A DNA stretch of 64,000 nt from JACVRX01 sp046726315 (lineage in GTDB: Bacteria; Actinomycetota; Actinomycetes; Jiangellales; Jiangellaceae). The position numbers and the translations under genes were made by a program. The stretch covers positions 1 through 64,000 of the forward strand of contig JBKPAG010000004.1 in the NCBI GenBank assembly GCA_046726315.1, in the 5' to 3' direction. Positions 50,519 through 63,206 of this stretch are shown here, piece after piece; within the stretch, counting starts at the first letter, position 1; every line of letters begins with the position of its first letter. The notes under the pieces were generated by a model. The model searched no databases. It saw nothing but the letters and a program-made list of their open reading frames with translations, and was not told the DNA's origin.

Positions 50519-51759
50519 CCCAAGAAGTCTTCCCTCCCGGCAGGACGCTCCGCGTGCTCCGCCGCCTCCTCCGCTGCGACGGCCGCCGGTAGGGCGAGCA
50601 GTCGCAGCCCGAGCATCGGGAACAGCAACACCGAGATCATCCCCGCACCGACCAGCGAGGCAGCAGTCGCCGGCAACACGGCACCTTCGTCGACGCCGAT
50701 CGATGTGATCACGACGACGAGCGGAAGCGCCGTCGCGGCGAACAAGCCGAGAGCGACCGGCTCCCGTTCGGGAAGCTCTCTTCGGTGCAGCAGCCAGGTC
50801 GGCACACCGCGCATCACCAGGAACAGCACCAGGAACACCGGAAGAAGGAGCAGCGCCCTTCCGTCGGAAAGCAGGGCGTCGAGATCGAACTGCACGCCGC
50901 TGACCACGAAGAACAACGGGATGAAGAAGCCGAACCCGATACCTTCCAGCCGGGAAAACACCGCCTCGGCCTCGTGTTCGGAACCTGCCGCAAGAAACAG
51001 GTGCACAACGATGCCGGCGGCGAATGCGCCGAGGATCGGGTCCAGCCCGAGAAACTCGGCGAGGGCGAACATCCCGATGACCACGAACACGCTGATCCGG
51101 ACGCCGAGTTGCGCGCTGGTGCCCAGTGTCGCCGTGACCAGCCGAGCGATTCGCGGATGACGTGGACGTCGCGCGAGCCAGGCGGCGAGCACCCCCGCGA
51201 TCGCGAACAGCACCAGCACGACGGTCGTGTGCGCAGGCCGCTCGCCGCTGAAGGCAAAGGCGATGGCGAGGATCGGCAGGAACTCACCCACGGCCCCGAT
51301 AGCGAGAACACGCACACCGAACGGGGTGGCTGCCTGGCCGCTGTCGCGCAGGATCGGCAGGATGGTGCCCAGCGCCGTCGTCGTCAGGGCCAACCCCAGG
51401 ACCAAGCCGGCTTCGTCGGTCCTCGCGAGCAGCAGCCCGGTCGCCATGGCGAGGACCAGAGAAACCAGCCAGCCCAGCACCGACAGTCGCAGCGGGCGGC
51501 CCCTGATCCGCGCGAAATCGATCTCGTATCCAGCGAGGAACATCAGGAACGCGAGCCCGAGATCCGACAGCGCCGAGACGACGTCGCCGTCCGCAACCTC
51601 GACCAGACCGAGGACGTCCGGGCCGACGAGGATTCCGAGCAGGATCTCCGCCACGACCGCGGGTACTGCCAGCCACGCATGCAGGCGGTCTGCGACAAAT
51701 GGAGCGATCACCGCGACTGCGACGATGACAACCAGGGCGGCGACCGTATCTTCAGTCAT
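50512..51759 (-). CDS. Cation:proton antiporter (CPA2-like)
   Basis: 415 aa from the ATG at 51759 (MTEDTVAALVVIVAVAVIAP); the longer open frame upstream reads antisense to priA sequence and was discarded. About 12 transmembrane segments. Seen: ILLGILVGPDVLGLVEV, FLMFLAGYEIDFARIRG, LGLDPILGAFAAGIVVHLF and FFIPLFFVVSGVQFDLDALL, which are Na+/H+ exchanger-domain blocks. No TrkA-N domain follows, so it is the short form. Ion unknown. It is downstream of priA by about 50 bp. Confidence 0.92.
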   Translation of the reverse strand: MTEDTVAALVVIVAVAVIAPFVADRLHAWLAVPAVVAEILLGILVGPDVLGLVEVADGDVVSALSDLGLAFLMFLAGYEIDFARIRGRPLRLSVLGWLVSLVLAMATGLLLARTDEAGLVLGLALTTTALGTILPILRDSGQAATPFGVRVLAIGAVGEFLPILAIAFAFSGERPAHTTVVLVLFAIAGVLAAWLARRPRHPRIARLVTATLGTSAQLGVRISVFVVIGMFALAEFLGLDPILGAFAAGIVVHLFLAAGSEHEAEAVFSRLEGIGFGFFIPLFFVVSGVQFDLDALLSDGRALLLLPVFLVLFLVMRGVPTWLLHRRELPEREPVALGLFAATALPLVVVITSIGVDEGAVLPATAASLVGAGMISVLLFPMLGLRLLALPAAVAAEEAAEHAERPAGREDFLGY

Positions 51760-51809
51760 TGGGTCCTCCGTTCGCGGCTGTGTCCCGTCGCCGGTGCTGT
51801 GGACACGTC

Positions 51810-53831
51810 TTAGCCCAGATCGACAGGGTCCACCCGGACCCGCACCGGGCCGCCCGATCTCCGCGCTGCCCGGATTCCTTGGGCGGCCTTGACGGCCGCG
51901 GTCAGTCTCGATGCTGTGGATCGAGGCGCTCGCAGCACCACCTGATGGTGTCCCTCGGTTCGGGCTGCCACGGGACCGAGCGTTTGCGCCTCCTCCGGCA
52001 GGTCGGCGAGGCGCAGCAGCTCCGCGAGGTCGTCCGCCGACCCTGTGAGTTCGATCGCGCGGGCGACCGGCGGGAAGCCCAGGGCCGTTCGGTCGGCAAG
52101 CTCGCGGCTTGCGTGGCCAACCGGATCCCACCGCACCAGAGCCTGCACAGCAGGCACGGCAGCTTCGGCAACAACGACCACCCTTCCCCCGTCCGGCCCG
52201 GACCGGACCAGCGCAGCCGCCCGCAGCCACCGTCGGAAAGCCTCTTCGGCGGCCCGCAGGCCCGGCCGGGCCAACAGTGCATCTCCGTCCAGGAGCAATG
52301 CCGCTGCGTACCCCGTGGGAGTCGTCGGCTCGGCGCCAGGCGTCGCGACGACGAGCGCCGGCTCGTCCGGCACGTCGGGCACTACGGCGCCCCTACCGGA
52401 CGTCCGCACGAGCACGCCGGGGAACGCCCGGCCGAGCTCATCGGCCGTACGACCTGCACCGACGATCGCAGCGCGGACGGTTGTGGCACCACAGCGGCTG
52501 CACGTCCAGGCAACCGCTGGCCTGGCGCACCAGCCGCAGCTGGGTTCGGCACCACCGGGCGCGAAGCCGAGCGGTCCGTGGCAGACACCGCACCGTGCTG
52601 CGTGTCGGCACCGGGAACACACCAACGCCGGGATGTAGCCGGTTCGTGGCACCTGGACCAGGACTGGGCCGAGTTTCAGACCGGCGTGAGCCGCTCGCCA
52701 TGCCACAGACGGCAGTCGTGCCGTCCTCGCTGCTTCGTCGCGGGCCAATTCGTGGTCGGCGCCGGCAGCGATGATCCGGGGGGCGAGCCGGCGAACCGAA
52801 CGTCGGTCCGGTACAACGGAGCGGGCCCATCCGGTGTCGACCAGCTGCTGGGCCTCGGCTGTCCGCGCGAACCCGCCGATCACAGCGCCTGTTCGCTCGT
52901 GCAGAGCGCGGAGCAACAGCACTTCTCGCACGTGCGGGTAGGGCGCCCGTGGTTCGGCATGCAGGTCGTCGCCGTCGTCCCATACGACCACCAGCCCGAG
53001 ATCACGCACCGGCGCAAACATCGCTGCGCGCGTTCCCAGCACTGCCCCGACGCTGCCACGGCGGACGGCCAGCCACCGTCGGTATCGCTCGGCCGGGCCC
53101 AGATCCGCGGTGAGCACTACGTGACGGTCATGGCCGAGGTGCGGCACGAGGGCCTGATCGGCGAGAGCGACATCGTGCGCGTCGGGCAGCACCACGAGTG
53201 CGCCGCGACGGCCGGCCAGTGTCGCCGTCACCAGCCGAGCGAGCAAGCCTGGCCAATTGGCTGCCGGCCCTGGATTCCACACCGCACGCGGGGAACCACC
53301 CGAAGACAGGGCAGTGAGCAGCGCCGCGCCGTCGATGTGTTCGGCCCATCCGCCGGCCTTGGGAACCGCCGGTGAGCTTCGGCGCATGGCGGGTGCGTCC
53401 TCGCGTTCGACGGCGGCATGGCGGGGCGGGATCGCCAACCGGAGCACGTCGGCGACCGTTCCCGCGTAACGGTCCGCCACCGCTCGAGCCAGCGTAGCGA
53501 TGGGTGGCGACAGCACGGGCTCGGGTGAGATCACCTTGCGCAGCCGCGCGAGCCGCCCGTCATGTGAGCTCTCGGCCGCGCGTTCGAGGAGGAAACCGTC
53601 GACATCCTGGCCGGCGAACCGGACCGCTACCCGAGCGCCCGGCGCGGCAGTCCCCGCCATTGACGCGGGCACGAGGTAGTCGAAGGGCCGGTCCAGATGG
53701 GCCAGCGGAATGTCCACGAGCACCCGGGCGACCGGCAGGTCGTCGGTCACCGGGTCCGACGTTCGGTTCCGCCGGCGGGTCGACGGCGGACGGACCAGGG
53801 CGAGTTGGTCGGGCGGATCGCGACTGGTCAC
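51810..53831 (-). CDS. priA: Primosomal protein N' PriA (actinobacterial type)
   Basis: 673 aa. Replication-restart protein. An N-terminal 3'-DNA-binding domain (VARVLVDIPLAHLDRPFDYL, GARVAVRFAGQDVDGFLLE) is followed by a helicase-like core and a zinc region with eight Cys (CSRCRHAARCGVCHGPLGF; CGWCARP; CSRCGATT). The ATPase P-loop position reads LAGRRGALVVLPDAHDVALA, without Gly-Lys-Thr, and Walker B is VVVWDDGDDLHA. Loss of helicase motifs is known for actinobacterial PriA, so it may act as a DNA-binding loader only. About 70 bp downstream of metK. Confidence 0.94.
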   Translation of the reverse strand: MTSRDPPDQLALVRPPSTRRRNRTSDPVTDDLPVARVLVDIPLAHLDRPFDYLVPASMAGTAAPGARVAVRFAGQDVDGFLLERAAESSHDGRLARLRKVISPEPVLSPPIATLARAVADRYAGTVADVLRLAIPPRHAAVEREDAPAMRRSSPAVPKAGGWAEHIDGAALLTALSSGGSPRAVWNPGPAANWPGLLARLVTATLAGRRGALVVLPDAHDVALADQALVPHLGHDRHVVLTADLGPAERYRRWLAVRRGSVGAVLGTRAAMFAPVRDLGLVVVWDDGDDLHAEPRAPYPHVREVLLLRALHERTGAVIGGFARTAEAQQLVDTGWARSVVPDRRSVRRLAPRIIAAGADHELARDEAARTARLPSVAWRAAHAGLKLGPVLVQVPRTGYIPALVCSRCRHAARCGVCHGPLGFAPGGAEPSCGWCARPAVAWTCSRCGATTVRAAIVGAGRTADELGRAFPGVLVRTSGRGAVVPDVPDEPALVVATPGAEPTTPTGYAAALLLDGDALLARPGLRAAEEAFRRWLRAAALVRSGPDGGRVVVVAEAAVPAVQALVRWDPVGHASRELADRTALGFPPVARAIELTGSADDLAELLRLADLPEEAQTLGPVAARTEGHHQVVLRAPRSTASRLTAAVKAAQGIRAARRSGGPVRVRVDPVDLG

Positions 53832-53902
53832 GGCCGCGGTTCTATCTCACCAGCACGACGCCCGTGACCGCCCGGGGCCAGCATCCGCACCCGAGGGTCC
53901 GG

Positions 53903-55096
53903 TCAACCGACCGCGTGCTGCAACGTGTCCACGCGGTCGGTGCGCTCCCAGGTGAAGTCCGGCAGCTCGCGGCCGAAATGGCCGTACGCCGCGGTCTGCG
54001 AGTAGATCGGCCGAAGCAGATCGAGGTCGCGGATGATGGCCGCCGGCCGTAGGTCAAAGACCTGCGTCACCGCGTCCTGGATCCGGTGCACCGGCACGGT
54101 CTCGGTACCGAAGCATTCGACGAAGAGTCCGACCGGGTGCGCCTTGCCGATCGCGTACGCCACCTGCACCTCGCAGCGCGTAGCGAGCTGCGCCGCAACG
54201 ACGTTCTTCGCGACCCACCGCATGGCATATGCGCCCGACCGGTCGACTTTCGACGGGTCCTTGCCGCTGAACGCCCCGCCGCCGTGCCGGGCCATGCCGC
54301 CGTACGTGTCGATGATGATCTTGCGCCCGGTGAGCCCCGCGTCGCCCATCGGGCCACCGATCTCGAACCTGCCGGTCGGGTTGACCAACAACCGGTAGCC
54401 GTCGGCGGGAATGTCGAAGGAAGCGACCACCGGATCGATCACGGCCGCCCGGATGTCCGGGGTGAGCAGGGTGTCCAGGTCGATGTCGCGAGCGTGCTGG
54501 GTGGACACGACAACGGTCTCGAGCCGAACAGCACGGTCACCGTCGTACTCGATCGTCACCTGCGTCTTGCCGTCCGGGCGCAGGTAGGGCACCTGGCCGG
54601 ACTTGCGGACCCGGGCCAGCTGCTGAGCCAGCCGATGCGCCACCATGATCGGCAACGGCATCAGCTCCGGGGTGTCCTCACAGGCGTAACCAAACATCAG
54701 GCCCTGGTCACCCGCACCCTGCCGGTCCAACGGATCCTCGGAATGGTCAGCGGAGCGCTGCTCCCAGGCTTCGTCGACCCCCTGCGCGATGTCCGGTGAC
54801 TGAGAACCGATGGACACCGACACGCCACAGGACTGTCCGTCGAACCCCTTGGTCGACGAGTCGTACCCGATCTCGAGAATGGTGTCGCGCACGATGTCGG
54901 GGATGTCGGCGTACCCACTGGTCGTGACCTCACCGGCCACGTGGACCTGACCCGTGGTCACCATGGTCTCCACTGCGACCCGGCTGGCTGGATCTTCCTT
55001 CAGCAGGCTGTCGAGGATCGCGTCGCTGATCTGGTCGCAGATCTTGTCCGGATGGCCCTCGGTGACGGACTCGGACGTGAACAGGCGACGTGCCAC
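53903..55096 (-). CDS. metK: S-adenosylmethionine synthetase
   Basis: 397 aa, makes SAM from ATP and methionine. Seen: TSESVTEGHPDKICDQISDA, GAGDQGLMFGYACEDTPELM, the Gly-rich loop GGGAFSGKDPSKVDRS and the metal or K+ site residues. N-terminal MARRLFTSES is typical and the start has a normal leader (agctgaaggagca). No SAM riboswitch is visible in the short gap to coaBC. In series with coaBC upstream and priA downstream. Confidence 0.97.
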   Translation of the reverse strand: MARRLFTSESVTEGHPDKICDQISDAILDSLLKEDPASRVAVETMVTTGQVHVAGEVTTSGYADIPDIVRDTILEIGYDSSTKGFDGQSCGVSVSIGSQSPDIAQGVDEAWEQRSADHSEDPLDRQGAGDQGLMFGYACEDTPELMPLPIMVAHRLAQQLARVRKSGQVPYLRPDGKTQVTIEYDGDRAVRLETVVVSTQHARDIDLDTLLTPDIRAAVIDPVVASFDIPADGYRLLVNPTGRFEIGGPMGDAGLTGRKIIIDTYGGMARHGGGAFSGKDPSKVDRSGAYAMRWVAKNVVAAQLATRCEVQVAYAIGKAHPVGLFVECFGTETVPVHRIQDAVTQVFDLRPAAIIRDLDLLRPIYSQTAAYGHFGRELPDFTWERTDRVDTLQHAVG

Positions 55097-55164
55097 GGAT
55101 GTGCTCCTTCAGCTGACGGGCGAATGCTGGGCGACACTGTAGGGGATCGTGGGCCGTGAATCGG

Positions 55165-56385
55165 TCAGGCGTCCGTCCATCGGTCTCTGACCAAATCCCA
55201 TACGACGTGCGCCAGGGCGGCCTTCGGGCCGCGGGGAACAGGTGTGGACGAGCCGTCGGAGCCCAGCACGACGGCTTCGTTGTCGTCGGACTCGAACCCA
55301 CGGTCGACGCCGACCTCGTTGACCACGAGCAGGTCGCAGCCCTTCGCGGCGAGCTTGGCCCGACCATGCTCGAGCACCGAGCCGGTTGCGTCGCCAGTCT
55401 CGGCAGCGAAACCCACCACGACCTGCCCGGCCCGCGGTCGTCGGACAGCCAGCTCAGCCAGGATGTCGTCGGTACGTTCGAGTTCGATGTGAGGCACGCC
55501 GCCGTCGGACGCCTTCTTGATCTTCTTGTTGGCGTACGACGTCGGCCGGAAATCGGCCACCGCCGCTGCCATGACCACCGCGTCGGCCGTCGCCGCCGCG
55601 TCGAGAACAGCCGAGCGCAGTTCCGCTGCCGAGCCGACGCGCACGATGTCGGCGCCAGCAGGATCCGGCAGGGACACATTGGCGGCCACGAGGGTAACCT
55701 TCGCGCCGCGGCTGACCGCAGCCCGGACGAGCGCGTAGCCCTGCCGGCCGGACGAACGATTACCGAGGAACCGGACGGGGTCGAGGTGCTCACGGGTGCC
55801 GCCGGCGGACACCACGACATGGCGGCCGGTCAGGTCAGCGATGCTCGAAACGCCGGCCAGCAGGTCGCGCGCGATCCCGACGATCTCGTCAGGATCAGGC
55901 AGGCGACCCTTGCCGGTGTCGGCACCGGTGAGCCTCCCGACAGCTGGTTCCACGACGACGGCGCCACGGGATCGCAGCACCGCCACGTTGTCCGCTGTCG
56001 CCGGGTGCTCCCACATCTCCGTGTGCATCGCTGGCACGTACAGGACCGGGCACCGCGCGGTGAGCAGCGTCGACGTCAGTAGATCATCGGCTAGGCCGTG
56101 CGCAGCTCTGGCGAGCAGGTCGGCCGTCGCCGGGACGACGACGACCAGCTCGGCCTGCTGGCCGAGGCGCACATGCGGCACCTCATGGACGTCGTCCCAT
56201 ACCTCGGTCGACACCGGGTTGCCGGAAAGCGCCGCCCAGGTGGCCGCTCCGACAAAGCGCAGCGCCGAGCGAGTAGGAACCACTCGGACGTCATGGCCGG
56301 TCTCAGTGAGCCCGCGCAGCACCTCGCACGCCTTGTACGCGGCGATCCCGCCGCTGACCCCGAGGACCACCCGGGGTCGTACCAC
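55165..56385 (-). CDS. coaBC: Bifunctional phosphopantothenoylcysteine decarboxylase / phosphopantothenate-cysteine ligase
   Basis: 406 aa, two consecutive steps of coenzyme A synthesis. N-terminal CoaC flavoprotein domain (about 1-185): VVLGVSGGIAAYKACEVLRG, His in DDVHEVPHVRLGQQ, PAMHTEMWEHPA. C-terminal CoaB ligase domain (about 190-400): DLTGRHVVVSAGGTREHLDP, VRFLGNRSSGRQGYALVRAA, and KIKKASDGGVPHIELERTDD. Four bp after rpoZ. Confidence 0.96.
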   Translation of the reverse strand: MVRPRVVLGVSGGIAAYKACEVLRGLTETGHDVRVVPTRSALRFVGAATWAALSGNPVSTEVWDDVHEVPHVRLGQQAELVVVVPATADLLARAAHGLADDLLTSTLLTARCPVLYVPAMHTEMWEHPATADNVAVLRSRGAVVVEPAVGRLTGADTGKGRLPDPDEIVGIARDLLAGVSSIADLTGRHVVVSAGGTREHLDPVRFLGNRSSGRQGYALVRAAVSRGAKVTLVAANVSLPDPAGADIVRVGSAAELRSAVLDAAATADAVVMAAAVADFRPTSYANKKIKKASDGGVPHIELERTDDILAELAVRRPRAGQVVVGFAAETGDATGSVLEHGRAKLAAKGCDLLVVNEVGVDRGFESDDNEAVVLGSDGSSTPVPRGPKAALAHVVWDLVRDRWTDA

Positions 56386-56389
56386 GGCT

Positions 56390-56671
56390 CTACTCCGGCT
56401 CGGCCGGCTCGGCCAGTTCGGCCGTGAGCAGCCCCTGGTTGATCTCGCGTAGCGCGATCGACAGCGGCTTCTCCTGGACGTGGGTCTCGACCAGCGGGCC
56501 GACGTACTCGAGCAGCCCCTCGCCGAGCTGCGAGTAGTAGGCGTTGATCTGGCGAGCGCGCTTGGCCGCGTAAATGACCAGCGCGTACTTGGAGTCGGTC
56601 TTGGCGAGAAGCTCGTCGATGGGGGGAGAGGTGATGCCCTCGGCCACGCCGTGGGTACCGGACACGTTCAT
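56390..56671 (-). CDS. rpoZ: DNA-directed RNA polymerase subunit omega
   Basis: 93 aa. Helps assemble and stabilise RNA polymerase by binding beta prime. Seen: ITSPPIDELLAKTDSKYALV, IYAAKRARQINAYYSQLG and a conserved KPLSIALREINQGLL. The start overlaps the gmk stop (ATGA), consistent with the gmk-rpoZ-coaBC order of actinobacteria. Confidence 0.96.
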   Translation of the reverse strand: MNVSGTHGVAEGITSPPIDELLAKTDSKYALVIYAAKRARQINAYYSQLGEGLLEYVGPLVETHVQEKPLSIALREINQGLLTAELAEPAEPE

Positions 56672-57270
56672 GCCTCCGGGCTGGGGGTTCGATGTGGGGA
56701 ACCCAACAAGGCTACCAACTCCTCACACACCTGCTCGACGTCGGAGTTCACCACTGCATGGTCGAACTCGGCCTCGGCGGCGAGCTCCTCCTTGGCCACG
56801 GCAAGGCGGCGCTCGACAACCTCGGGCGGTTCCGTGCGCCGCTCGGTGAGCCGCCGGACCAGCTCGTCCCACGACGGTGGCCGTAGGAACACCAGCCGCG
56901 CAGCGGGCACGCGGCGGCGAACCTGGCGGGCGCCTTGCAGATCGATCTCGAGGAGCACACTCTCGCCGAATGTGAGGCGCGCAACGACCGGCGCTAGCGG
57001 AGTGCCGTACAGGTTGTCGTCGAACTCGGCCCATTCGAGGAACTCCCCGGCAGCGATCCGACGCTCGAACTCGGCCCGGCCGATGAAGTGATAGTGCACG
57101 CCGTCGACTTCGCCCGGGCGCGGAAATCGGGTGGTCGCCGAGACCGAGATCCACACCTCCGGGTGGTGGGTTCGCAGCCTTCGCACCACCGTGGACTTTC
57201 CGACACCTGATGGTCCGGAGAGGACGACCAGCCGTCCGGCGACGTCCGCGAGACCGCTCGGTGTTGTCAG
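56668..57270 (-). CDS. gmk: Guanylate kinase, probable CTG start
   Basis: Phosphorylates GMP to GDP. 200 aa if started at the CTG at 57270, which overlaps the mihF stop as CTGA, the same geometry as the ATGA/GTGA junctions nearby. P-loop LSGPSGVGKSTVVRRL; GMP-binding ISVSATTRFPRPGEVDGVHY and IGRAEFERRIAAGEFLEWAE; lid DLQGARQVRRRVPAARLVF. No ATG, GTG or TTG lies in frame between the upstream stop and the P-loop; the first, a GTG at 57189, is inside the P-loop region and would destroy it. So a non-standard start is needed unless there is a sequence error. Confidence 0.92.
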   Translation of the reverse strand: MTTPSGLADVAGRLVVLSGPSGVGKSTVVRRLRTHHPEVWISVSATTRFPRPGEVDGVHYHFIGRAEFERRIAAGEFLEWAEFDDNLYGTPLAPVVARLTFGESVLLEIDLQGARQVRRRVPAARLVFLRPPSWDELVRRLTERRTEPPEVVERRLAVAKEELAAEAEFDHAVVNSDVEQVCEELVALLGSPHRTPSPEA

Positions 57271-57587
57271 CCGCGGCCGCCGAACTCGCGCTCCAGCGCG
57301 GCCACCTGGTTCGTGCCGAGACCCCGGACGCGACGCGTCTCGGCAATGCCGATGCGCTCCATGATCTGGCGCGCGCGGACTTTGCCGACACCGGGCAGGG
57401 ATTCGAGCAGGGCCGAGACCTTCATCTTGCCCACGATCTCGTTGGACTCGCCTTCCTTGAGGACGTCAGCTAGCGAGGCGCCGGAGTGCTTGAGGCGGTT
57501 CTTGACCTCGGCGCGCTCCCGGCGGGCCTCGGCGGCCTTCGCGAGTGCGGCCGCGCGCTGTTCGGGAGTCAGGGGTGGGAGCGGCAA
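57267..57587 (-). CDS. mihF: Integration host factor, actinobacterial type
   Basis: 106 aa, nucleoid-associated protein first found as a mycobacterial cofactor of phage L5 integration. MPLPPLTPEQRAAALAKAAE and RRERAEVKNRLKHSGASLAD form the N-terminal helix; the helix-two-turn-helix-like LLESLPGVGKVRARQIMERI binds DNA. Ends EREFGGRG. Its stop is overlapped by the probable gmk start. Confidence 0.97.
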   Translation of the reverse strand: MPLPPLTPEQRAAALAKAAEARRERAEVKNRLKHSGASLADVLKEGESNEIVGKMKVSALLESLPGVGKVRARQIMERIGIAETRRVRGLGTNQVAALEREFGGRG

Positions 57588-57664
57588 GAGATGTCACCTC
57601 GGATGGTCGTGCTGAAACATGTGGACACCCGGAACCTAGCGAGTCCGGGGACCGCTCAGCAATG

Positions 57665-57727
57665 CATACCCACACCTGCGGGGGCTCCGCCCACCTGCGG
57701 CAGGGCGCCGCTCCGCCGCATACCCCC
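57665..57727. repeat. Inverted-orientation relative of the 36.6-kb hairpin repeat
   Basis: Holds cataccc, cacctgcgggggctccgccc, acctgcgg and gcataccccc; reversed, it reads like the units at 36586-36680 (gcggagcccccgcaggt, gggtatgc). It sits in the 182-bp gap between mihF and pyrF. Copies far apart in intergenic DNA suggest a dispersed REP-like family. Confidence 0.7.
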
Positions 57728-57769
57728 TGAATACCTCCGAATCCCCCCTTCTCGGACGTGCTTGTTCGG

Positions 57770-58669
57770 TCAGCCGGGAAGCACGTTTCGGATTGCGTCA
57801 ACCGCGCGCGCAGCCGCTGCCTGCAAGCGGCGTGAATCCGGACCAGCACGAAGGATCGTTCGGGACGACGATGGTACGACGCTGCGAAGTGCTGCGCCGA
57901 AGATGCGCCGAAGGTCATCAGCCGTTCCACCTTGGGCGCCGAAGCCTGGAGCCAACACCGGCCCGTTGACGTCGAGGTTCTCGTCGGTCGCTGCGATCGT
58001 CGCCCCGACCACGGCGCCCACGCTTCCCCACGCAGTCTGGCCCGCGTTCTCGCCGCGGACGCCAGCGAGCACGGCGCCGGCCACGGTCGGTCCCTCGGCG
58101 GTTCGGGCCCGTTGGATCTGCGCGCCTTCCGGATTCGAAGTCAACGCGAGGACGAAGACTCCGTTGCCGTGGCGGTAAGCAGTTTCCAGCAGCGGTCGCA
58201 ATGATTCGAATCCGAGGTAGGGCGAGGCGGTCACAGCATCTGAGCACAGGGGGGACGACGGATCGACATACGCGTCGGCGTACGCCTGGACGGTGGAACC
58301 GATGTCGCCTCGTTTCGCATCCATCAGAACCAGGCCGCCGGCGGCGCGGATATCGGCGACGACCCGTTCCAGGACGGCCACTCCGGCCGAGCCGTGCCGC
58401 TCGAAGAAGGCCGATTGTGGCTTCAACACCGCCACCCGTTGGGCCAGTGCCTCCACCGTGGTACGGCCGAACCGTTCGAGCCCCTGGATGTCATCGGCCA
58501 GCCCCCAGTCCCGCAATAACGAGGGATGCGGGTCGATGCCGACGCAGAACGAACCGTGGCGGACAACGGCGGCATGCAGTCGCGTCCCGAAACTCGGCTG
58601 ACTCGTCAGGGCGGACACGTCGGCTGGCTCCGGCCTTGTCGGCACGGCACCTGAGACGTCACTGGTCAT
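57770..58669 (-). CDS. pyrF: Orotidine 5'-phosphate decarboxylase
   Basis: 299 aa from the ATG at 58669, which overlaps the pyrD stop (ATGA). Makes UMP from OMP. The longer, mycobacterial-type OMP decarboxylase: FCVGIDPHPSLLRDWGLADD at the N terminus, catalytic Lys-Asp in LVLMDAKRGDIGSTVQAY, and VLAPGFGAQGGTADDLRRIF near the phosphate site. Last gene of the pyrimidine series before a repeat-bearing gap. Confidence 0.95.
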   Translation of the reverse strand: MTSDVSGAVPTRPEPADVSALTSQPSFGTRLHAAVVRHGSFCVGIDPHPSLLRDWGLADDIQGLERFGRTTVEALAQRVAVLKPQSAFFERHGSAGVAVLERVVADIRAAGGLVLMDAKRGDIGSTVQAYADAYVDPSSPLCSDAVTASPYLGFESLRPLLETAYRHGNGVFVLALTSNPEGAQIQRARTAEGPTVAGAVLAGVRGENAGQTAWGSVGAVVGATIAATDENLDVNGPVLAPGFGAQGGTADDLRRIFGAALRSVVPSSSRTILRAGPDSRRLQAAAARAVDAIRNVLPG

Positions 58670-59759
58670 GACTCGGCCTGCTTGGTCCGGTGGGCGAGCC
58701 GGGACAGCCCGGCTGCCACCCGGTGCGGCCATCGTGGGCCTCCGTACACGAACGCCGTGTAGGCCTGCACCAGCGTGGCACCGGTCTGGAGTCGTTTCCA
58801 GGCTTCGTCCGCAGTGGCGATGCCGCCCACGGAGATCAGCGCGAGATTCTCCCCCGCGCGGCTCCGCAACAGCCTCAGCACGTCCATCGACCGGTCGCGC
58901 AGCGGCTCGCCGGACAGTCCGCCGTCGCCGGCCGCCGCGATCTCGACCGGCGAAGACAGCAGGCCACCACGAGCCGTGGTGGTGTTCGTGGCGATTATCC
59001 CGTCGAGGCGCAACTCACCCGCCAGGTCGGCGACGGCCAGGATGTCGGTGTCGGCCAGGTCTGGCGCGATCTTCACCAACAGTGGTACGCGTCGGCCGGC
59101 AGCACTCTCACTTGCCTCCCGGACGGCAATCAGCAACGGGCGGAGCCTCGCGACGGCGTGCAGATCGCGAAGTCCGGGCGTGTTGGGCGAGCTGACGTTG
59201 ACGACCAGGTAGTCGGCATGGGGCCCGAGTCGTCGAGCGCTCGCCACGTAATCGACGACCGCGTGCTCGCCCGGCACCACCTGGCTCTTGCCGATGTTGA
59301 CTCCGACAACCGGTCTCGACGGTCTCTCCCGCAGCCGCTTCAATCGCTCAGCGACGGCGGCTGCGCCGTCGTTGTTGAAGCCCATTCGGTTGACGATCGC
59401 CCGGTCCCCGACCAGCCGGTACAGACGGGGTCGCGGGTTACCCGCTTGCGGTACCGCAGTGACGGTCCCGACTTCGACGAACCCGAAACCGAGCGCAGCG
59501 AGAGCGGTCGTTGCGCGCGCGTCCTTGTCGAAGCCGGCGGCCAGCCCGAGCGGGCTCGGGAAGTCGCAGCCGAATGCCCGTACCCGCAGGGCCGGGTCGT
59601 CCACCACGCACGTCCGACGCAGCAGTTGTGCACCACCGGGCACGCGCGCAGACAGCCGGAGCGCAGCCACCCCCCACTGGTGTGCCCGCTCGGCGTCCAG
59701 CCGCCGCGCCGCTGCGAAGATCGCCCGGTATGGCCAACCTCCCCTGACGTCTCCGTTGA

Positions 59760-59763
<4 letters not shown>
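58666..59763 (-). CDS. pyrD: Dihydroorotate dehydrogenase (quinone), class 2
   Basis: 365 aa FMN enzyme at the membrane, oxidises dihydroorotate with quinone. The N-terminal helical extension (about 1-55) marks class 2. Seen: PSPLGLAAGFDKDARATTAL, NRMGFNNDGAAAVAERL, base Ser in YLVVNVSSPNTPGLRDL, VKIAPDLADTDILAVADL and ISVGGIATADEAWKRLQTGA. Overlaps carB stop and pyrF start by 4 bp each. Confidence 0.96.

Positions 59764-63205
<3,442 letters not shown>

Positions 63206-63206
<1 letters not shown>

Noticed and set aside
55097..55164. SAM riboswitch before metK
   Set aside because: The gap to coaBC is only 68 bp and shows no recognisable SAM-riboswitch core.
57096..57189. gmk starting at the GTG at 57189
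   Set aside because: That start lies inside the P-loop and would remove Gly-Lys-Ser, giving a dead kinase.
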